Shown here: positions 34,922-43,775 of the stretch, piece by piece
How positions within the stretch are numbered: position 1 is the stretch's first letter
Layout: every line of letters starts with the position of its first letter
Source of the DNA: JAMLIN01 sp964476625
GTDB lineage: Bacteria; Pseudomonadota; Gammaproteobacteria; Burkholderiales; Burkholderiaceae_E
NCBI GenBank assembly: GCA_964476625.1
Contig: CAYZBJ010000006.1
Location: 25,611 to 89,610 of the forward strand
DNA: 64,000 nt
Direction: 5' to 3'
The notes under the pieces: generated by a model
What the model was told of the DNA's origin: nothing
Databases searched by the model: none
What the model saw: the letters and a program-made list of their open reading frames with translations, nothing else
Translations under genes and position numbers: made by a program

Positions 34922-36292
34922 GTGGTCTTTTCCCTTTTCAGTCGCAAGCAACGGCAGAATTCGCCCAAGCCGGGTGCGCCCAGCGCTGCACGCGCCGGCG
35001 CCGCGACCCTGCGCGAAGCGCCGCTGTCGGCCCGCGAGGCCGCCCGGCTCACCGCCCAGAAGATCGACCAGATCGAGTCCGAGATGATCCACGGCGGTGC
35101 CTCGGCGCTGGCGGCGGCGAACTCGACCCATATGCTCACCGAGCCGGCGGGCGAAGCCGGCGAGGGCGGGGCTCCAGCCGTCGAAGCGGCGGTCGGCGAG
35201 GGCCGCGCGGGCGCGCACGGCCAGTCGATGGCGATCGACGTGACCGCTTCGGCCCTGCCGCCCGAGCTCGAGGAAGCCGCGATCCTCTATGCCAACGACC
35301 AGATCGAACCGGCGATCGCCGCGCTCGAGCCGACCCTGGCCGATGCCGGCCGGACCCCGGGGTTCGATCGCCTCGTCTGGCTCGTCATGCTCGACCTGTG
35401 CCAGTTCGGCGGCGACAAGCAGCGCTTCGATGCGGTGTCGGTGGATTTCGCGGCACGCTTCGAAACCTCGCCGCCGGTCTGGAACGACAAGCTGGCCCCG
35501 GACGACCCCGCGGCGGTCGAGGCGCGCGCGGTAGGCGCGGCCCGCACCCTGCCGGCCGTACTCGATGCCGGTTGCGCCAAGGCGATCGACACCCTCCTGC
35601 GCAGCGCCCGCCAGCGTGAGCCGGTGGCGGACTTCTCGGCCGTTACCGCGGTCGATGCCGCTGGCGCCGCCGAGGTACTCCGCCTGTTCGACACCATCGT
35701 CTCGACCGGGGCGACCTTGCGCGTCAAGGGGGCCGGCGCCTTGGCCGCCGCCGCCCGGGCCGCGATCGAGCCGGGAGGCGAATCGCAGTCGGTGGCGAGC
35801 TGGACCCTGGCGCTCTACGGCCTGCGCCTGCTCGGCCAGACCCAGCAGTTCGATGACCTCAGTATCGACTACTGCGTCACCTTCGAAGTCTCGCCGCCGC
35901 CCTGGGAACCGGTGCCCGCGGGCATCCTGGCCGCTGACGCCGAGCGGGCGAGCGCGCGCGACGAACTCGCCGACGACCCGCCGACCACCCGCAGCGGACC
36001 CCCGACCCGGGCAGCCTCGGCCTTCGTCCTGCCGGCCGAGCTGGTCGGCCGGATCCAGACCGAACTGCAGTCGCTCAGGGCGCATGCGCGCGACCGTGGC
36101 GAGGTTGCCGTCGACTGCCGCGAACTGCGGCGGATGGATTTCTCCGCCGCCGGCGAACTGCTCAACGAGGTCGTCAACATGCAGGCGCTCGGCAAGAACC
36201 TGCTGTTCATCGAGCCGAACCACGCCGTCTATGCGCTGATGCTCGTCATGGGTATCCACGAGCTGGCCGAGATCCGCCGCCGCAAAGGCTGA
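34922..36292 (+). CDS. STAS-domain-like protein of unknown function
   Basis: This 456-residue cytoplasmic protein starts VFSLFSRKQ, has an Ala-rich N-terminal stretch and then what look like two or three repeated units. One unit contains PVADFSAVTAVDAAGAAEVLRLFDTIVSTGATLRVKG and the C-terminal one contains VAVDCRELRRMDFSAAGELLNEVVNMQALGKNLLFIEPN; both have the strand-helix pattern of STAS (anti-sigma antagonist) domains. No phosphorylatable Ser/Thr can be assigned with confidence. The start may be the GTG at 34922 or a TTG at 34907. It precedes hslVU, but a repeat block lies between, so co-expression is doubtful. Role unknown. Confidence 0.75.
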   Translation: MVFSLFSRKQRQNSPKPGAPSAARAGAATLREAPLSAREAARLTAQKIDQIESEMIHGGASALAAANSTHMLTEPAGEAGEGGAPAVEAAVGEGRAGAHGQSMAIDVTASALPPELEEAAILYANDQIEPAIAALEPTLADAGRTPGFDRLVWLVMLDLCQFGGDKQRFDAVSVDFAARFETSPPVWNDKLAPDDPAAVEARAVGAARTLPAVLDAGCAKAIDTLLRSARQREPVADFSAVTAVDAAGAAEVLRLFDTIVSTGATLRVKGAGALAAAARAAIEPGGESQSVASWTLALYGLRLLGQTQQFDDLSIDYCVTFEVSPPPWEPVPAGILAADAERASARDELADDPPTTRSGPPTRAASAFVLPAELVGRIQTELQSLRAHARDRGEVAVDCRELRRMDFSAAGELLNEVVNMQALGKNLLFIEPNHAVYALMLVMGIHELAEIRRRKG

Positions 36293-36294
36293 CC

Positions 36295-36391
36295 GGCTGC
36301 TCCTGCGGGCGCATGGCCGCGTTGGGGCGCCTTGCCGTGCCACCGCACTGTCTTCGGCGTCCCGCCTTGCCCTGCGCCCGCAGGAGCAGCC
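36295..36391 (+). repeat. dispersed stem-closed element, copy A
   Basis: A conserved core (about 36311-36375) reads GCATGGCCGCGTTGGGGC, CTTGCCGTGC, GCACTGTCTTCGGCG and CCCGCCTTGCCCTGC in order. It is closed by exact 19-base inverted repeats, 36295-36313 and 36373-36391. A second full copy on the other strand is at 59665-59764. The closing stems of the two copies have different sequences but both pair. It lies just after the STAS gene and upstream of hslV. Confidence 0.88.
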
Positions 36392-36407
36392 GTTTGCGCA
36401 TCCGGGC

Positions 36408-36459
36408 GCATGGCCGCGTTGGGACGTCTTGCCGTGCCACCGCACTGTCTTCGGCGTCC
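36408..36459 (+). repeat. dispersed element, copy B (truncated)
   Basis: The first 52 bases of the same core recur here (GCATGGCCGCGTTGGGACG...CTGTCTTCGGCGTCC) in tandem with copy A, 16 bp downstream of it. The 3' part of the core and the closing stem are missing. The hslV promoter hexamer TAAACT (36466-36471) starts 7 bp after the break. Confidence 0.85.
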
Positions 36460-36529
36460 GCCGGCTAAACTAGTCCCCTGTCCCCGTCGCATGCGGGCGG
36501 GGCCGACGGACATCCTCTTCGAACACGAC

Positions 36530-37093
36530 ATGGAACAGTTTCACGGCACGACGATCCTGTCGGTGCGCCGGGGCCGGCAGGTCGCGCTCGGCGGCGACGG
36601 CCAGGTCACCCTGGGCAACATCATCGTCAAGGCGGGGGCGCGCAAGGTGCGTCGCCTGCATCACGGCAAGGTGCTGGCGGGCTTCGCCGGCGGCACTGCC
36701 GATGCGTTCACCCTTTTCGAGCGCTTCGAGGGCAAGCTCGAGCAGCATGCCGGGCAGCTGCTCAAGGCCGCGGTCGAACTCGCCAAGGACTGGCGCACCG
36801 ACCGCATGCTGCGTCGCCTCGAGGCGATGCTGGCGGTGGCCGACGCCGAGCATTCCCTGATCATCACCGGCAACGGCGATGTGCTCGAGCCCGAGCACGG
36901 CCTGATCGCGATCGGCTCGGGCGGCCCGTATGCGCAGTCGGCGGCGCGGGCGCTGCTCGACAATACCGAGCTCGACGCCGAGGCCATCGTGCGCAAGTCG
37001 CTCGCCATCGCCGGCGAGCTGTGCATCTACACCAACCAGCAGCACGTCGTCGAGACGATCGATGGCGCTGCTGGCAGCGAGGCGGGCCGATGA
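36530..37093 (+). CDS. hslV: ATP-dependent protease subunit HslV
   Basis: HslV is the threonine-type peptidase of the HslVU protease. The 187-residue protein starts MEQFHG and then TTILSVRRG; the first Thr of that block (residue 7) would be the N-terminal nucleophile after removal of a 6-residue propeptide, as in other betaproteobacteria. It continues with GGDGQVTLGN, GFAGGTADAFTLFERFE, AVELAKDWRTDRMLR and IGSGGPYAQSAARALL. Reading frames that extend upstream run through the repeat block and are not coding. The stop overlaps hslU by 4 bases. Confidence 0.96.
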   Translation: MEQFHGTTILSVRRGRQVALGGDGQVTLGNIIVKAGARKVRRLHHGKVLAGFAGGTADAFTLFERFEGKLEQHAGQLLKAAVELAKDWRTDRMLRRLEAMLAVADAEHSLIITGNGDVLEPEHGLIAIGSGGPYAQSAARALLDNTELDAEAIVRKSLAIAGELCIYTNQQHVVETIDGAAGSEAGR

Positions 37094-38436
37094 GCCAGAT
37101 GACACCGGCGGAGATCGTCTCCGAACTCGACAAGCACATCGTCGGCCAGGCGAGTGCGAAACGTGCGGTCGCGATCGCCCTGCGCAACCGCTGGCGCCGC
37201 CAGCAGGTCGACCAGCCGCTGCGCGACGAGATCACCCCGAAGAACATCCTCATGATCGGTCCGACCGGCGTCGGCAAGACCGAGATTGCTCGTCGTCTGG
37301 CGCGGTTGGCGAACGCGCCCTTCATCAAGGTCGAGGCGACCAAGTTCACCGAGGTCGGCTATGTCGGGCGTGACGTCGACTCGATCATCCGCGACCTTGC
37401 CGAAGTCGCGGTCAAGCAGGTGCGCGAGCAGGCCAAGGCGCGCGTCGACATGGCCGCTCGCGATGCGGCCGAGGACCGCGTGCTCGACGTCCTGCTGCCG
37501 CCATCGCGGCCGGCCGGCGGCTTCGGCTTCGATGTCGAGAACCAGCGGCCGAGCGAGGCCGATTCGGCGACCCGGCAGAAGTTCCGCAAGCGCCTGCGCC
37601 AGGGGGAACTCGACGACCGGGAGATCGAGGTCGACGTCGCCCAGGCGATGCCTTCGATGGAATTGATGGGGCCGGCCGGCATGGAGGACCTGACCCAGCA
37701 GCTGCAGTCGATGTTCTCGAACCTGCCCGGGCGCAAGCGCACCCGCAAGATGAAGATCGCCGAGGCCTTGCGGGTGCTGGCCGACGAGGAGGCGGGCAAG
37801 CTCGTCAACGAGGACGACGTCAAGCTCGAAGCGATCGCGGCGGTCGAGGGCAACGGCATCGTCTTCATCGACGAGATCGACAAGGTCGCTTCGCGCCAGT
37901 CCAATGGTGGCGCCGACGTCTCGCGCCAGGGCGTGCAGCGCGACCTGCTGCCGCTGGTCGAGGGCACCGCGGTCAACACCCGCTATGGCGTGGTGCGCAC
38001 CGACCATATCCTGTTCGTCGCGTCGGGCGCCTTCCATCTCTCGAAGCCTTCCGACATGATCCCGGAGCTGCAGGGACGCCTGCCGATCCGCGTCGAGCTC
38101 GAGTCCCTGACGCCGGCCGACTTCGAGCAGATCCTCTGCGCCACCGACGCGAGCCTGACCAAGCAGTATTCGGCGCTGCTCGCGGCCGAGGGCGTCGAAC
38201 TCGTCTTCGAGCCCGACGGCATCCGCCGCATCGCCGAGCTGGCCCATTCGGTCAACGAGTCGACCGAGAACATCGGTGCGCGGCGCTTGCACACCGTGAT
38301 GGAAAAGCTGCTCGAGGAGGTTTCCTTCGGTGCGCCCCGGCTGGCCGGAACCACGGTCCGGATCGACGCCGCCGAAGTCGATGCGCGGCTCGGCGCGCTG
38401 GCCGCCAGTGAGGACCTCTCGCGCTACGTCCTCTGA
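37090..38436 (+). CDS. hslU: ATPase subunit HslU
   Basis: HslU is the AAA+ unfoldase that feeds HslV. The 448-residue product has the Walker A motif GPTGVGKT at residues 57-64, the pore motif GYVGRDVDS near 91-99, an I-domain (about 110-240), the Walker B FIDEIDKV near 258, and the sensor-2 region GARRLHTVMEKLLEE near the C-terminus, ending DLSRYVL. It is full length. The 260 bp that follow before the next gene hold no gene or obvious terminator. Confidence 0.97.
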   Translation: MSQMTPAEIVSELDKHIVGQASAKRAVAIALRNRWRRQQVDQPLRDEITPKNILMIGPTGVGKTEIARRLARLANAPFIKVEATKFTEVGYVGRDVDSIIRDLAEVAVKQVREQAKARVDMAARDAAEDRVLDVLLPPSRPAGGFGFDVENQRPSEADSATRQKFRKRLRQGELDDREIEVDVAQAMPSMELMGPAGMEDLTQQLQSMFSNLPGRKRTRKMKIAEALRVLADEEAGKLVNEDDVKLEAIAAVEGNGIVFIDEIDKVASRQSNGGADVSRQGVQRDLLPLVEGTAVNTRYGVVRTDHILFVASGAFHLSKPSDMIPELQGRLPIRVELESLTPADFEQILCATDASLTKQYSALLAAEGVELVFEPDGIRRIAELAHSVNESTENIGARRLHTVMEKLLEEVSFGAPRLAGTTVRIDAAEVDARLGALAASEDLSRYVL

Positions 38437-38696
38437 TTCGGTCTCGCCGGCGCGAAGCAGTGCTTCGCGAATTCCCGGATCGACCTTGCGATCGAATGCG
38501 AACCCGCATGGGCAGCCGGGTCGCCCGCCCGGTCAAGGGCCGGCGGTCCGGCCCGAGCGCCCGGCCGGCCCCGGGGACGCGCCAGCGCTCAAGTCCGGCT
38601 CCGGATGGCCGATTCCTGCGGATGGACGGATGCCGGTGAGACGGCATCCGGGGCGGCGCACGGGGCGTCGCCGGGATCCGGTTCGCGGAGGACTGC

Positions 38697-40151
38697 ATGG
38701 GAAGGATGGCGACGCGTGCGTTGGCGAAAGCGGCGATCGCCGGCCTCGCGGCGATTGCGAGCGCCAGCGGCATGGCGCAGGCGCCCGGCCGCATCGATGG
38801 GCCGCTGCCGCCGACCGCGTCCACCGGGGTCGGTCCCCAGTTTCGCGCCAACCGACCGATCCAGCTCGCGCCACCCGCCGATGGGCCGACCCGCGATGCG
38901 CCCCTGAGCTTCGGCCGCGGCCGGACGGCCGATCGCGCCGAGCCGCGGGGGGCCGCGGTGGCCTCGCCGCCATCACCCGCGCCGCAAGGCGTCGCGATCC
39001 GCGGCGATAGTCGCGCCGTCGATCCGGTTGCCGCGGCAGGCGCGGGGCCGGCAGCATCGAAGGCCAGCGCAGCGGCGCCGACGCCTGCGGCAGGTGCGAA
39101 GGAATCCGTGGCGGCGGCCGGGACGGCAGTCGCCCCGGCCGGCGCAAGCGCCGACCCGGTGGTCGAACCGAAGGCCGCGGCATTGGCGGCGAACCCTTCA
39201 CCGGCCGGAGCCGGGCGGGCCGACGAAGCGAAGGCGCTGGCCCGGCTGCGCGAGCGGCTCGAGGAAACCCTGGCGCGGCATGCCACGGTCGACGCGCGGG
39301 TCAGCGTCGATCGCAACGCGCTGCGCGTGGTTTCGCAGGGCGCCGCCGAGGCATCTGCCCGGCCGATGCCGGCGTCGGCCGGCGCGAACGCCATGGTCCG
39401 TCGCAGGCCGGCCGCTGCGCCGGGCAAGCGTTCGACCGGCCGTTCGACCGAGCATACGGCCGGGCCGCGCGACTGGAGCTACTCGGGTGATACCGGCCCG
39501 GCGCACTGGGCGACGCTGAATCCGGAGTGGGCCGCCTGCGGCGCCAAGGTTCCCCAGTCGCCGATCGACATTCGCGACGGCATCGCGGTAGGACTGCCGG
39601 CGATCGAGTTCGACCTGCCACCGGCGATCCTGACGATCCGTGACGATGGCCGGGCGATCCGCGCGGTGGTTCGGGAAGGCCCGGCCATCGGCGTACTCGG
39701 CAGGCGCTTCGAGCTGCGCGAGATCAGTTTCCACCAGCCGGCCGAGTTCCGGGTCGACGGCAAGGCCTTCGACCTGTCGGCGCACCTGTTGCATCGCGAC
39801 GAGCAAGGCCGTCCCGCGATCGTCGTGGTGCTGTTCGAGCTCGGCGACGAATCCAGCCCGCGCAATCCGGTGGTACAGACGGTGCTCGACTACCTGCCGC
39901 TCGCCCAGGACATGCTCATGCCGGTGGCCGATCGCACCGATCTCGGCCCGCTGCTGCCGGCCGATCACGGCTATTACAACTTCGTGGGCTCGCTTTCGTC
40001 ACCGCCTTGCACCGAAGGCGTGGTCTGGATGGTGATGCGCGAGCCGCTGCGGGTGCCGCCGTCGCAGGTGGCGATCTTCGCGCGGGTGCATCCGATGAAC
40101 GTGCGCCCGCTGCAGCCGCTCGCCGGCCGGCTCATCAAGCAGTCGGAATGA
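38697..40151 (+). CDS. alpha-carbonic anhydrase-like protein with altered zinc site
   Basis: The 484-residue product has a signal peptide (cleavage after MAQA, residue 29), a 220-residue low-complexity Ala/Pro region with a short helical ERLEETLARHATVDARV segment, and a C-terminal alpha-CA domain (about 259-480). Family motifs include WSYSGDTGPAHWATLNPE, QSPIDI, GSLSSPPCTEGV and VHPMNVRP. In the active site the first zinc His is Ser344 (E-I-S-F-H, where active enzymes have Q-F-H-F-H), with His346 and His363 kept, and the proton-shuttle His is Arg319. It is probably a periplasmic protein with little or no CO2 hydration activity. Confidence 0.85.
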   Translation: MGRMATRALAKAAIAGLAAIASASGMAQAPGRIDGPLPPTASTGVGPQFRANRPIQLAPPADGPTRDAPLSFGRGRTADRAEPRGAAVASPPSPAPQGVAIRGDSRAVDPVAAAGAGPAASKASAAAPTPAAGAKESVAAAGTAVAPAGASADPVVEPKAAALAANPSPAGAGRADEAKALARLRERLEETLARHATVDARVSVDRNALRVVSQGAAEASARPMPASAGANAMVRRRPAAAPGKRSTGRSTEHTAGPRDWSYSGDTGPAHWATLNPEWAACGAKVPQSPIDIRDGIAVGLPAIEFDLPPAILTIRDDGRAIRAVVREGPAIGVLGRRFELREISFHQPAEFRVDGKAFDLSAHLLHRDEQGRPAIVVVLFELGDESSPRNPVVQTVLDYLPLAQDMLMPVADRTDLGPLLPADHGYYNFVGSLSSPPCTEGVVWMVMREPLRVPPSQVAIFARVHPMNVRPLQPLAGRLIKQSE

Positions 40152-41543
40152 TCAATAAGCCTGGGGGTCCTTGAACACCAGGCGGATCGTGCGCCAGATG
40201 ATGTAGAGATCGAGGCGCAGCGACCATTGGCGCAGGTAGTCGAGGTCGTAGCGGATACGCCGCTCCATGTCCTCGAGTTGCGCCGTTTCGCCACGCGCTC
40301 CGTTGATCTGTGCCCAGCCGGTGATGCCGGGCTTGACCTTGTGGCGAACCATGTAGCCCTTGATCACCTTGCGAAACAGCTCGTTGTGCGAGACCGCGTG
40401 CGGACGCGGGCCGACCACGCTCATGCGGCCCTGCAGGACGTTGAAGAACTGCGGCAGTTCGTCGAGCGAGGTGCGGCGCAGGAAGCCGCCCAGCGGGGTG
40501 ATGCGGTCGTCGTCCTTGGTCGCCTGCTTCACCTGGGCGCCGTCCTCGGTGACCTTCATCGAACGGAACTTCCAGACCGTGATCTCGCGTCCGTCCAGTC
40601 CGTAGCGGCGCTGCTTGAAGAGCACCGGTCCGGGCATGGTCAGCTTGATGGCGATGGCGATGGCCAGCATGAGCGGGCCGGTCAGCAGGATCGCGGTGAT
40701 CGAGATCAGCAGGTCGGACAGGCGCTTGGTCAGGCCGACCGTGCCATGGAAAGGCGATTCGCACACCGCCACGATCGGGATCCCGCCAACGGCGTCCACC
40801 CGCGCCTGGATCAGGTCGTACATGAAGATGTCGGGCACGAAGTAGATCGAGGCGGTGGTGTCGCGCAGGTCGTCGAGCAGCTTGAGGATGCGCGGCTGCG
40901 AGGCCATCGGCAGCGCGACGTAGATCTGGTGCACGCCGTTGGCCCGCACGAAATTGGCGACCTCGGCGACCCGCCCGGCGATCGGCGCCTCGGGAACCTC
41001 GCCCAGGCGCTGGGATTCGCGGTCGTCGAAGAAGGCGATGACCCGGGTGGTGCCGAACGGATCGGTGTTGAAGACTCGCGACAGGCGTCGGCCGGACGCA
41101 TTGGCCCCGATCACGATCGCGATCTGGGAGTGCTGCAGGGCCAGCACCTTCGGCACGAAGTAGGGCGATGACCAGTGCACCAGGAACAGCGCCGCCGGGG
41201 TGGCGATCATCCAGCCGACCAGGACCCGGGTCTCGAAGGCCCCGATGAAGCCGGTCGCATAGCCGATCCCCATCAGCAGGGCCACCACCATGCCCCAGCT
41301 GCCGGCGATCTCGCGCAACAGGCCGAGCTTGCGATGGCGGAAGGGGATCGTTCCGGGATAGGTGAGCGAGAAGGTGATCAGGCCGAGCACGACCTCGGCG
41401 CCACGGATCGGATAGCCATGGGCGAGGGTGACCAGGCCGAGCATCAGGAGGATCAGGAGCGGATCGACGAGCGACTTCGCGAATCCGACCAGGGTGGATG
41501 CCCCTTGCCGAACGCCTTGAGTCGAGACGCTGGGTACTGCCAT
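40152..41543 (-). CDS. undecaprenyl-phosphate glucose phosphotransferase (WcaJ type)
   Basis: This 463-residue polyprenyl-phosphate hexose-1-phosphate transferase starts exopolysaccharide repeat-unit synthesis by loading glucose-1-phosphate on undecaprenyl phosphate. It has four or five N-terminal membrane helices, a CoA-binding-like Rossmann domain (about 135-260) and the C-terminal bacterial sugar transferase domain with KRLSDLLIS, KFRSM, RRTSLDELPQ, VGPRPHA and KPGITGWAQINGARGE. No other polysaccharide genes are adjacent, so it stands apart from any export locus. The stop directly abuts the carbonic anhydrase stop. Confidence 0.92.
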   Translation of the reverse strand: MAVPSVSTQGVRQGASTLVGFAKSLVDPLLILLMLGLVTLAHGYPIRGAEVVLGLITFSLTYPGTIPFRHRKLGLLREIAGSWGMVVALLMGIGYATGFIGAFETRVLVGWMIATPAALFLVHWSSPYFVPKVLALQHSQIAIVIGANASGRRLSRVFNTDPFGTTRVIAFFDDRESQRLGEVPEAPIAGRVAEVANFVRANGVHQIYVALPMASQPRILKLLDDLRDTTASIYFVPDIFMYDLIQARVDAVGGIPIVAVCESPFHGTVGLTKRLSDLLISITAILLTGPLMLAIAIAIKLTMPGPVLFKQRRYGLDGREITVWKFRSMKVTEDGAQVKQATKDDDRITPLGGFLRRTSLDELPQFFNVLQGRMSVVGPRPHAVSHNELFRKVIKGYMVRHKVKPGITGWAQINGARGETAQLEDMERRIRYDLDYLRQWSLRLDLYIIWRTIRLVFKDPQAY

Positions 41544-42098
41544 CGGATTTCTGCTTCAACCAACGTTTTTTGAACCCGGGGCCGGTGGTCGCCGCATGCT
41601 CCGGGCCCGTGCCCGACCGCCATGGGGCGCTACCGACTCGCTTGGGCTGGCCGCACGCGCTGGCTGCGAATCCGACCGACCTTCGGTCCAGTGTACTCGG
41701 CCGCTGGTCGGCATCGCATGAGGGAGAACCGGCAAACCGGGAAAAGTTCTCATCTTTCAAAAGCGTGCGGGAACTTCATCGAATCGAAGTGCGCGATCGT
41801 CGGCAAGCCACTGTTTCATCAGGGTTTTCTTCCTGTACGTTGACGATCGAGGGGCGTCGCTGATGCTTCTGCACAACAACCGGCTTTCGTCATGAGCTCG
41901 AAACCCGTTGGTACGCCCGGGTTCGCGTTCTCGAGAATCGAAACCCGCCGCTGTGCGAGGCGCCCGTGGTCCATCGCCGCGTCTTGCCGCGCGTTGGCGC
42001 GACCACGCCGCGCGTGACGCACCTCGTCTAGAATCTGCGATGCCGTGCCGGCGCTGCGCGTCGGTCCGGCCCCACCCTCTTGCATTGCAGCGGTGTCC
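41544..42098. other. 555-bp divergent intergenic region between the sugar transferase and argB
   Basis: This gap must hold the promoters of both divergent genes. A TAGAAT hexamer at 42029-42034 could serve argB. Short open frames occur on both strands, but none has a ribosome site and recognisable protein together. The base composition is less GC-rich than the genes around 41740-41900. I see no repeat, RNA gene or transposon remnant; a small RNA or long leader is possible. Confidence 0.5.
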
Positions 42099-43019
42099 AT
42101 GACCGACCCAGCATCCGGCGCCAGCGCCGCGGCCAGCCTCCCCGGCGTTTCGCCAGCCCAGAAGGTCTCGATCCTCGCCGAAGCGCTGCCCTACATCCGG
42201 CGCTTCCACGGCAAGCTGGTCGTGGTCAAGTACGGCGGCAACGCCATGACCGACGAGCGCCTCAAGCGCAGCTTCGCCCACGATGTGGTGCTGCTCAAGC
42301 TGGTCGGGCTCAACCCGGTGGTGGTCCACGGCGGTGGTCCGCAGATCGAGCAGCTGCTGACCCGGATCGGCAAGAAGGGCGAGTTCGTCCAGGGCATGCG
42401 AGTGACCGATGCCGAGACCATGGACATCGTCGAGATGGTGCTCGCCGGCCAGGTCAACAAGGAGATCGTCGAGCTGATCAACCATGCCGGCGGCCGGGCG
42501 ATCGGCCTGACCGGCCAGGACGGCGGGCTGATCAGGGCGCGCAAGCTCCATGTGTCGCTGCGCGAGCGGCCCGAGGAAATGATCGACATCGGCCAGGTGG
42601 GCGAGATCGAGGCGCTCGACCCCGGCATCATCCACACCCTGACCGGCAGTGGCTTCATTCCGGTGATCGCCCCGATCGGCTCGGGGGCGAGCGGCGAGAC
42701 GTTCAACATCAATGCCGACGTCGTCGCCGGCAAGGTCGCCGAGGTGCTCAAGGCCGAGAAGCTCGTGCTGCTCACCAACACGCCGGGCGTGCTCGACAAG
42801 AACGGCAAGCTGCTCTCGGGCCTGACCCCGCGCGAGATCGACACGCTGTTCGCCGACGGCACCATCTCCGGCGGCATGCTGCCGAAGATCTCCTCGGCGC
42901 TCGATGCCGCCCGCGGCGGGGTCAATGCGGTGCACATCATCGATGGCCGCGTCGACCATTGCCTGCTGCTCGAGATCCTCACCGACCACGGCGTCGGCAC
43001 GATGATCCTGCGGCATTAG
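42099..43019 (+). CDS. argB: acetylglutamate kinase
   Basis: ArgB phosphorylates N-acetylglutamate in arginine synthesis. The 306-residue product has VVVKYGGNAM (about 41-50), VVVHGGGPQIEQLL, FVQGMRVTDAETMDIVEMVLAGQVNKEIV, LTGQDGGLI, FNINADVVAG and LTNTPGVLD, and ends with GTMILRH. The ATG at 42099 is chosen because an upstream in-frame ATG would add a non-conserved stretch. argB - HAD phosphatase - slmA is a conserved order in betaproteobacteria. Confidence 0.96.
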   Translation: MTDPASGASAAASLPGVSPAQKVSILAEALPYIRRFHGKLVVVKYGGNAMTDERLKRSFAHDVVLLKLVGLNPVVVHGGGPQIEQLLTRIGKKGEFVQGMRVTDAETMDIVEMVLAGQVNKEIVELINHAGGRAIGLTGQDGGLIRARKLHVSLRERPEEMIDIGQVGEIEALDPGIIHTLTGSGFIPVIAPIGSGASGETFNINADVVAGKVAEVLKAEKLVLLTNTPGVLDKNGKLLSGLTPREIDTLFADGTISGGMLPKISSALDAARGGVNAVHIIDGRVDHCLLLEILTDHGVGTMILRH

Positions 43020-43034
43020 CCAACCCGTGGGCCG

Positions 43035-43775
43035 ATGATCCCGCGGCGGGAGCGCCGCGACCCGATGCGCCCGTCCTCGCGCAGGGTCTGGTTGCTCGAC
43101 CTCGACAACACGCTGCACGACGCCACGCGGCACGCGTTCCCGCGGATCAACCTCGCGATGACCCGCTACGTGGAGGAGCGGCTCGGGCTGGCGGCCGACG
43201 CGGCCGATGCCTTGCGCAACCAGTACTGGCATCGCTACGGCGCGACCCTGCTCGGCCTGGTCCGGCATCATGGCGTCGATCCGGCCCACTTCCTGCGCGA
43301 GACCCATCGCTTCGACGACATGGCGAGCCTGGTGCGGCGCGACGTTCGCCTGCGCGCCGCGCTCGCCCGCCTGCCCGGCCGGCGCATCGTGCTGACCAAT
43401 GCGCCGGCGGCCTATGCGAAGGCAGTGCTCGCCGCGCTCGGCATCGCACCGCTGATCGAGCGGGTGGTGTCGATCGAATCGATGCGCTTCGCCGGGCGCA
43501 TCCAGCCCAAGCCTTCGCGCGCGATGCTGCGCCGGCTGGTCGCGAACTTGCGCACCGACGCGGCGCACTGCGTGCTCCTCGACGATACGCCGGCCAATCT
43601 CCACAGCGCGCGCACGGTGGGGATTCGCACCGTGCTGGTGAGCGGCATCGGCCGGTACGCGACCGCGGGCCCGGTACGACGACGCGCCGGGCGCGGTCGC
43701 AGGATCGACCTTCAAGTACAATCTGTTACACAGCTGCCGCGCGAGGCGCTGCGTCCGGTAAAAAAGACACCATGA
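43035..43775 (+). CDS. HAD-family pyrimidine 5'-nucleotidase
   Basis: This 246-residue HAD hydrolase has motif I LLDLDNTLHDA with the nucleophile Asp near residue 22, motif II LTNAPAAYA, motif III Lys in IQPKPS and motif IV LLDDTPANL. It resembles the SDT1/YjjG group of pyrimidine 5'-nucleotidases. Translation may start at 43035 or at the ATG at 43065. A basic C-terminal extension (RRRAGRGRR) follows the domain and covers the slmA promoter region, where TACAAT occurs at 43717-43722. The stop overlaps slmA by 4 bases. Confidence 0.88.
   Translation: MIPRRERRDPMRPSSRRVWLLDLDNTLHDATRHAFPRINLAMTRYVEERLGLAADAADALRNQYWHRYGATLLGLVRHHGVDPAHFLRETHRFDDMASLVRRDVRLRAALARLPGRRIVLTNAPAAYAKAVLAALGIAPLIERVVSIESMRFAGRIQPKPSRAMLRRLVANLRTDAAHCVLLDDTPANLHSARTVGIRTVLVSGIGRYATAGPVRRRAGRGRRIDLQVQSVTQLPREALRPVKKTP

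Noticed and set aside
36295..36460. Integron attC site or CRISPR repeat
   Set aside because: There are no paired GTTRRRY and RYYYAAC core sites at the ends, no integrase, and only one and a half tandem units without spacers.
36332..36529. A longer HslV beginning inside the repeat block
   Set aside because: The extra residues come from the repeat; the known betaproteobacterial HslV start with a 6-residue propeptide is at 36530.
41819..42100. A 93-residue gene antisense to the argB leader
   Set aside because: No ribosome site and no recognisable features; it begins inside the argB start region.
41757..43721. A 654-codon open frame opposite argB
   Set aside because: It is antisense to argB and the HAD gene, with composition typical of GC-rich shadow frames and no recognisable domain.
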